From NCBI GenBank assembly GCA_947565255.1, contig CANOFI010000064.1, positions 1 through 10,099 of the forward strand: a DNA stretch of 10,099 nucleotides, written 5' to 3'. The notes beneath the pieces are model-generated. The model saw only the letters and a list, made by a program, of their open reading frames with translations. It was not told the origin of the DNA and made no database searches. A program made the translations under genes and the position numbers. Positions 7,201 to 10,099 of the stretch are shown here, piece after piece (position 1 is the stretch's first letter; the number at the start of each line of letters is the position of its first letter). The DNA comes from an uncultured Lachnospiraceae bacterium (GTDB lineage Bacteria > Bacillota > Clostridia > Lachnospirales > Lachnospiraceae).

Positions 7201-7633
7201 AAAACAGAGTGAAACACCAAAGCAAAGTGAAGCAGCAAAGCAGAGTGAAGTGCCAAAACAAAGTGAAACATTGAAGCAGAGTGAGACACCGAAACAAAGT
7301 GAAGCGCCCAAGTCAAGTGCCGGTGCATCCAATCCGCCCTCATCCGCTCCGCAGCTGTTCAAATGGGGTGATGTGGACCAGAATAACAAGGTAGATTTAA
7401 AGGATGCGCAGCTTGCACTGAAGCTTTCGCTGAATCTGGCTGCATATACATCGGAGGAACAGAAAAAGCTCGGCGATGTAATGAATACGGGAGACGGGAT
7501 TACACTCAGGGACGCGCAGGCCATTTTAAAAAGAGCGTTAAATCTCGAAGTAATATTTGATGTGGAGAAAAAGAGCAGCATATGGCATTTAAAAAAGAGC
7601 AGATTATTTTTGACAGAGAGATTCCGTTTGTAA
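4223..7633 (+). CDS. Secreted PL1 pectate lyase with LamG-like module, expanded repeat linker and dockerin (Pel2)
   Basis: A 1136-residue paralogue of Pel1 with the same domain order and an almost identical signal peptide (first 24 residues the same). The PL1 domain shows DTLNIESSHHIWLNH (177-191), DGNID (199-203) and VTYHHNWF...QRMPR with R283 as the likely catalytic arginine. The LamG-like region retains WHYVVTV...LYIDG. The linker consists of 26 six-residue units (874-1029), then a short Pro/Ser stretch, then the dockerin from G1049. Its first calcium loop reads DVDQNNKVDLKD, a slightly better match than in Pel1. The last 19 residues (1118-1136) have no counterpart in Pel1: a one-base difference after VEKK shifts the frame and the protein runs 52 bases into the downstream regulator gene. 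It has no promoter of its own and is presumably cotranscribed from 1182-1210. The repeated linker is probably disordered, glycosylatable at its serines, and variable in length between strains; that is inference. Confidence 0.9.
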   Translation: MRRKLAVLLSAAMVLSCTMGSFGTDRQKKVQAADAAAGELQVSDLLDMGELSGWAAVAGEGLEGTTGGNSGQVVVVDNTKDFVNQVKDDIPKVVVVKGKVVSMLTEQNMDVEEAERKGTIGDKQKGGYAIDIGSNKTIVGMDKNAELYGGINIKNSSNIIVSNLNIHGVWPYTGPSDTLNIESSHHIWLNHLNVWNSKDGNIDIKVGADYITASWCKLWYENVVCEWDVDGKYQKGDTAFVRSHGHRLSCLIGSGAGDHDDTDMGKLRVTYHHNWFADNLDQRMPRVMYGRAHIYNNYYSCTGNSYCIAVDCYGAVLVENNYFHNVNNPHSFHYDNAYPALIVARGNVYDGTSGKQTEGQKRETSRIAPYDTTVYDYFLNNAEDVPKVVKGFAGPRNGVNDTQNVPAEIKKGMQVKGVEKTPEKADTSKPLPTLAPANSKNDNAVTYSSNSKTYTYHGQNSDGSNAYYTIDNPFAGKDFSETPVYQDGYPVWTKGVTIAYWVKLSGGEDAAVMNFNLENDRQIQREDAVHYNKCGAYSPTDASYSLGTMKKYVDAQGRIYTVLSGYGSNVQYNPNYPKSGYYYASDKGGVYHVYEKGSDPAEASSWTYLNYIGRGYYADYAYLYDEEGGDGNSRVSEAFVSGSFSLYGSGTLGYCQDNWRGLQRNPNLDNYGQITDMHQFSQMYYFANGGLYTLKDSVLKTPTVEDTSSQWHYVVTVVKNDWVQLYIDGIEITTDYLNYWGQDLLKNFNFASQGFNLGYGSNRHYRTGNPSAGFSTDMLLLDFLSDKDTVLTIGGMGASAEKTGMNTIGTPDGTQIKGLEFYDIPLDASCISATGVAVEEGYTEAPPKSDTPKQQKFPVVHDENLDPAITQGPKQSEEPEQSEALKPSEAPKQSEESKSSEAPEQSEESKLSEAPKQSEESKPSELPKQSEESKQSEAPKQSEASKPSEPSGQSETPKQSEAPKQSETPGQSELPRPSETQKQSETPKHSEALKQSETPKQSEAAKQSEVPKQSETLKQSETPKQSEAPKSSAGASNPPSSAPQLFKWGDVDQNNKVDLKDAQLALKLSLNLAAYTSEEQKKLGDVMNTGDGITLRDAQAILKRALNLEVIFDVEKKSSIWHLKKSRLFLTERFRL
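6842..7309 (+). repeat. 18-bp minisatellite encoding 26 copies of a K-Q-S-E-x-P hexapeptide
   Basis: The reading frame contains 26 consecutive six-residue units with consensus Lys-Gln-Ser-Glu-(Ala/Thr/Glu)-(Pro/Ser), plus a degenerate 27th (KSSAGA). Ser-Glu at unit positions 3-4 is invariant in all 26 units; Lys1 changes to Glu, Gly or Arg, and Gln2 to Pro, Ser, Leu or His in some. At DNA level the third bases drift (AGC/AGT, GAA/GAG, AAA/AAG), so it is an old, diverging array. It can still expand or contract in multiples of 18 bp without changing frame. Pel1 has a non-repetitive linker of about 40 residues at the same place. Confidence 0.9.
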
Positions 7634-8436
7634 TGTATGAAACCAATGCCAGGCAGGTGATGATACACAGCCATGACTGCCTTGAAATCAATTTGATTCT
7701 AAAAGGCAGCGGGCATTACCTGATTGAAAATTGTACCTATCCCATCAATGCACAGGATATTTTTATCATCAATAATGTAGAGCATCATATGGCGGTGCAC
7801 GATGGCAGCCTTTCCATGCTTGTCATCGTGTTCGAGCCTGGCTTTGTCTGGAGCAGTCCGGATGAATATTCCTTTTTAAATCCGTTTTTTCAGCATAAAA
7901 AAGCCTTTTCCAATACGGTTGACAGGGCGTATCCGCAATATGGGAAGATGCTGGACTGTATTAAGAGAATGCAGGAGGAATATACTGCCTGCGAAGAGGG
8001 ATGGGAGCTCATGCTGAAATCCAATCTTCTGATGTTTCTTGCATATTTGAATCGTTATTATATGCGGTTTTATGCGCTTTATGAAAACAGGGGACAGGAA
8101 CAGGGATATTCCCGGATTCGGGGTGCGGTGGAATACATTCATGCGCATTTTGACAAAAAGCTGACCTTACAGGAGCTGGCCGGTGAGGCGGCGATGGGAA
8201 AAAGTTACTTTTCGGCGTATTTTTCGGATACAATGAAAATGACAGTTTTCGATTATATTGAACGTGTGAGAGTCAATCATGCCGCAGTTCTGCTTAAGAC
8301 AACGCCGGACAGCATACTGGATATTGCCCTGCAGTCCGGGTTTGAAAGTAGCTCCTACTTTAACCGGGTGTTCAAAAAAATAATGAAAATGACGCCGGGA
8401 AACTACCGAAAATCGAAAGATCGTACAATTTTATAG
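7582..8436 (+). CDS. AraC-family transcriptional regulator with cupin-like sensor domain
   Basis: A 284-residue protein of normal length for the family. Residues about 25-90 form a cupin-like sensing domain (HSHDCLEINLILKGSGHYLIE, then DIFIINNVEHHM), the type that usually binds a sugar or related ligand. Residues 175-276 are the double helix-turn-helix: LTLQELAGEAAMGKSYFSAYF (195-214), then ILDIALQSGFESSSYFNRVFKK (245-266) and the closing MTPGNYRKS signature. The start at 7582 gives the usual short N-terminal strand (EQIIFDREIPF). A GGAG lies 14 bases upstream, rather far. An in-frame ATG at 7633 shares bases with the pel2 stop (TAATG), so coupled initiation there is possible but would cut the first strand. 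It overlaps pel2 by 52 bp and is probably cotranscribed with the lyases, which makes it a candidate operon-local regulator of pectin use. Its ligand and operator are not visible. Confidence 0.9.
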   Translation: MAFKKEQIIFDREIPFVMYETNARQVMIHSHDCLEINLILKGSGHYLIENCTYPINAQDIFIINNVEHHMAVHDGSLSMLVIVFEPGFVWSSPDEYSFLNPFFQHKKAFSNTVDRAYPQYGKMLDCIKRMQEEYTACEEGWELMLKSNLLMFLAYLNRYYMRFYALYENRGQEQGYSRIRGAVEYIHAHFDKKLTLQELAGEAAMGKSYFSAYFSDTMKMTVFDYIERVRVNHAAVLLKTTPDSILDIALQSGFESSSYFNRVFKKIMKMTPGNYRKSKDRTIL

Positions 8437-8447
8437 AAATACTCTGC

Positions 8448-8476
8448 AAGACAGTTATTTGGTAAAGGCTTATAAT
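8448..8476 (+). promoter_or_regulatory. Putative promoter of the oxidoreductase gene
   Basis: A perfect -10 box TATAAT (8471-8476) is preceded after 17 bp by AAGACA (8448-8453), which matches four of six -35 bases. It lies 12 bp after the araC stop and about 94 bp before the next gene, so that gene may be transcribed separately as well as by readthrough; no terminator is visible after araC. The poor -35 suggests a weak or activator-dependent promoter, which would suit control by the neighbouring AraC protein (inference). Confidence 0.45.
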
Positions 8477-8493
8477 CATTTTGTAAACAAAAA

Positions 8494-8524
8494 CTACTAA
8501 AATAGTAGGAAATGCGCTGCAGCG
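8494..8524 (+). promoter_or_regulatory. Inverted repeats in the oxidoreductase leader, possible operator or hairpin
   Basis: CTACTA-AAA-TAGTAG (8494-8508) is a perfect six-base inverted repeat, about 17 bp downstream of the putative -10. A perfect 10-bp palindrome CGCTGCAGCG follows at 8515-8524. Either could be a repressor site overlapping early transcript or a small leader hairpin. There is no T-tract, so they do not look like a terminator. Function unproven. Confidence 0.3.
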
Positions 8525-8569
8525 AAGGATACGGCTCGCTGTGCGTGGTTTCCGGAATGGAGAATGGGT

Positions 8570-9655
8570 ATGAGCCGGACGTTAACAATGGGTGTTTTGG
8601 GACTTGGAGAAGGACGCAGCATTATTTCAGCAGTTTTAAACAGCGATGACTGGGAGCTTGGCTGTATCTGTGATTTAAATGAGGCGCTCTGTAAGGAACG
8701 CTGCAGAGAGTTTCAGGTGGAAAACTATACGACGGACTATAAGGAAATGCTGGCGGATGATACGATAGATGTGATTGGTATTTACACGCCGGACCAGCTG
8801 CATGCGGCGCATATTATGATGGCGCTGGAGGCGGGGAAGCATGTCATCTGTACAAAGCCGCTGATGGTATCATTAGATGAGGCAAATGCACTTTTAGAGG
8901 CGCAGAAAAAATCAGACAAACATGTGTTCGTCGGACAGAGCTCGCGCTATTTTGAACCGCTCCGCCGTCAGCATGAGGATTTTGAGGCCGGAAAGCACGG
9001 GGAACTGGTGACGCTGGAAACCCATTATATCAGCGATTCCAGATGGTTTCTCGAAAGAGACTGGAGCCGTGCGGACGGATTTTCATGGATGTATAATTTT
9101 ATGATTCATGCGGTGGACCTTGCTGCATGGTATCTGCCGGATATTGAAGAAGTTTACGGTGCAGGCATTGTCAGTCAGAATACAAAGGCGTATGGAATGG
9201 ATGTGCCGGACACCCTGAAATTTCTTTTAAAAGACAAAGACGGAAAGTTTGCCTCTGTTACCGGGGTATATGCTGCCCCTACGCTTGGAAGTGCGGTGCA
9301 GCAGAACATCAGCTGTACGCTGCGCGGTACGAAGGGAATCAGCCAGGGAGGCTATCCGAAGCTGAAATATTATACAAATTTTGAACCGCTGCAAAAGACC
9401 GCTGCACTGCAGACCTTTGATGATTTACACAGTTATTTTTTCCGGTTTGAACAGGAAAGCCATCATGCGGGAGAATATCAGAATTATATTGAGCATTTTG
9501 CAAAAAGCTTACAGCAAGGCGAGACGCCCAAACCGGACTTGAAGGAGGGCATTCATACCCTTGCCGTTATGGAGGCGATGGAGGAAGCGTTGAAAACCGG
9601 GCAGGTTGTGAGGGTATCAGAGGTGCTTGCAGGGAGAAATATCCACCTGAAATAG
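8570..9655 (+). CDS. Gfo/Idh/MocA-family NAD(P)-dependent oxidoreductase
   Basis: A predicted cytoplasmic sugar-type dehydrogenase of 361 residues, the usual family length. The N-terminal Rossmann fold begins MGVLGLGEGRSI (7-18), and an acidic residue after the second strand (CICDLNE, D35) suggests NAD rather than NADP. IGIYTPDQLHAAHIMMALEAGKHV (69-92) leads to CTKPL (94-98), whose K96 matches the conserved active-site lysine of the EKP motif. The C-terminal domain has FMIHAVDL (177-184), matching the family H-x-x-D active-site motif. I prefer the ATG at 8570, because GGAG (8559-8562) lies seven bases before it; the ATG at 8564 is only one base from that GGAG. The gene follows araC by 133 bp and ends 120 bp before a strong terminator. 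The substrate cannot be read from sequence: members act on inositols, glucosides, uronates and others. A role in pectin-derived sugar metabolism is inferred from position only. Confidence 0.88.
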   Translation: MSRTLTMGVLGLGEGRSIISAVLNSDDWELGCICDLNEALCKERCREFQVENYTTDYKEMLADDTIDVIGIYTPDQLHAAHIMMALEAGKHVICTKPLMVSLDEANALLEAQKKSDKHVFVGQSSRYFEPLRRQHEDFEAGKHGELVTLETHYISDSRWFLERDWSRADGFSWMYNFMIHAVDLAAWYLPDIEEVYGAGIVSQNTKAYGMDVPDTLKFLLKDKDGKFASVTGVYAAPTLGSAVQQNISCTLRGTKGISQGGYPKLKYYTNFEPLQKTAALQTFDDLHSYFFRFEQESHHAGEYQNYIEHFAKSLQQGETPKPDLKEGIHTLAVMEAMEEALKTGQVVRVSEVLAGRNIHLK

Positions 9656-9775
9656 TCCTGGATTTTATTTTTTTTAATTGTATCTGCAGAATAAGGCGGG
9701 CCGTGTAATCAGGAGCCGCAAATATATCTTCTAGTGTTATAAAATTTGGTAACAAAACAAAAACAGAAAAAATAT

Positions 9776-9843
9776 GAAAATGGAAACAATTTATCAGGCT
9801 GCTTATAAGGCGGGGATTTTGATAAATTGTTTTTATTTTTTTT
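9776..9843 (+). terminator. Intrinsic terminator downstream of the oxidoreductase gene
   Basis: A perfect 13-bp inverted repeat (9784-9796 with 9820-9832; arm AAACAATTTATCA) encloses a 23-nt loop. Allowing G-U pairs, the RNA stem extends outward to 9776-9783 with 9833-9840. A T-rich run (9831-9843) is part of and follows the 3' arm. The upstream side is A-rich, so the element may work in both directions. It sits 120 bp after the stop and no gene intervenes. Confidence 0.75.
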
Positions 9844-10099
9844 GCAGATAATGTTTATGAAAATGTGCGAGGTGCGGCACAAACTGATTATGGGAAGCAG
9901 GTGCGATACGGACAGGAGAAATATACGCGATGTCACCATTTCCCATGTCAGCAATCTCCTATGAAGCTTCCCTGTGAAACGGAAACAATAGTACTGAGAG
10001 TATTTGATATAAAATCAATTGAAAAGACAGACATTTTTTGCATCGATTTTTTTGCAGCAATAACCGCAAAGAAATGAAAGCCGGCAATAAAGTAACCGC
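9844..10099. other. Non-coding right flank with potential alternative RNA helices; no gene supported
   Basis: Together with 9656-9843 this makes 444 bp without a supported gene. A GTG-started frame at 9865-10077 has no ribosome binding site and resembles no family I know. A 15-codon ATG frame from 9930, preceded at a distance by AGGAG, is too short to claim. GGGAAGC (9892-9898) can pair with GCTTCCC (9966-9972), enclosing AGGAGA (9914-9919) paired with TCTCCT (9955-9960). The same GGGAA can instead pair with TTCCC at 9940-9944. Two T-runs near 10034 and 10047 and a small inverted repeat (TTGAT...ATCAA, 10004-10018) complete what is visible. It may be the leader of a gene beyond the right edge. 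Confidence 0.4.

Larger units (their letters stand above)
1232..7581 (+). repeat. Tandem gene duplication (units 1232-4181 and 4201-7580)
   Basis: The two pectate lyase genes are direct repeats in which homology starts exactly at the Shine-Dalgarno leader (1232 and 4201, offset 2969) and ends after the dockerin (about 4181 and 7580). By eye, a catalytic-domain stretch of about 119 bp differs at roughly 14 sites, mostly third codon positions, so the duplication is not recent. Length differences are confined to three places. Pel2 has an insertion of about 15 residues near residues 104-124. Pel1 has about six extra residues near 214-222. Pel2 has a greatly expanded linker. Confidence 0.9.

Noticed and set aside
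6685..7674. Long minus-strand frame (329 codons) across the repeat array
   Set aside because: It is an antisense shadow of the 18-bp repeat. Its translation is a monotonous Ser/Leu/Cys/Phe repeat with no start context, and the plus strand encodes a clear linker and dockerin.
8564..8569. Earlier ATG (8564) as start of the oxidoreductase
   Set aside because: GGAG at 8559-8562 is only one base away, too close to act; the ATG at 8570 has normal spacing and begins just before the first beta strand.
9884..9960. Possible cobalamin riboswitch fragment (GGGAAGCAGGTGCGATAC, then AGGAG)
   Set aside because: The wording is reminiscent of parts of the B12 aptamer, but the conserved CCACTGT element and the AGGAGACCTGCC box are not present in order and the element is far too short. 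An Rfam scan would settle it.
9865..10077. Plus-strand frame of 70 codons at the right end
   Set aside because: It starts at GTG with no Shine-Dalgarno sequence, follows directly on a terminator, and has no family resemblance.

Overview
The window looks like chromosome from a pectin-degrading Clostridia species, most likely Lachnospiraceae. The evidence is strong AAAGGAGG ribosome binding sites, AT-rich intergenic DNA, a sigma-A promoter close to consensus, a signal peptide ending in a VQA-A-type site, and dockerin modules on extracellular pectate lyases. The family assignment is inferred from style; no taxonomic marker gene is present.

Layout, left to right. Positions 1-60 read on the minus strand as an internal piece of an IS3-type transposase OrfA. 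They abut, with no visible IS end, the 3' part of a multi-pass membrane protein resembling GT39/ArnT-type glycosyltransferases (about 59-994). A probable intrinsic terminator follows (993-1028). A 259-bp AT-rich gap then carries a very good sigma-A promoter (1182-1210). It drives two large tandem paralogues, Pel1 (1254-4196, 980 aa) and Pel2 (4223-7633, 1136 aa). Each has a signal peptide, a PL1 pectate lyase domain, a Tyr/Gly-rich LamG-like module, a low-complexity linker and a C-terminal type I dockerin. The duplicated unit includes the Shine-Dalgarno leader. Pel2 differs most in its linker, which has grown into 26 tandem six-residue units encoded by an 18-bp minisatellite.

An AraC-family regulator with a cupin-like N-terminus starts inside the end of pel2 (7582-8436). 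No terminator or promoter is evident between pel1, pel2 and araC, so they probably form one operon, with the regulator a candidate local controller. A second putative promoter and a short inverted repeat precede a Gfo/Idh/MocA-family NAD(P)-dependent oxidoreductase (8570-9655). That gene ends at a strong hairpin plus T-tract terminator (9776-9843). The last 256 bp hold no convincing gene, only a short region with mutually exclusive potential helices.

Taken together: two secreted lyases would cut homogalacturonan outside the cell, each carrying a putative carbohydrate-binding module and a dockerin for docking to a cohesin partner. The AraC protein may sense uptake products, and the oxidoreductase may process a sugar or uronate derivative. 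No cohesin, transporter or known uronate pathway gene lies in the window, so the cell-surface complex and the catabolic link are inference.
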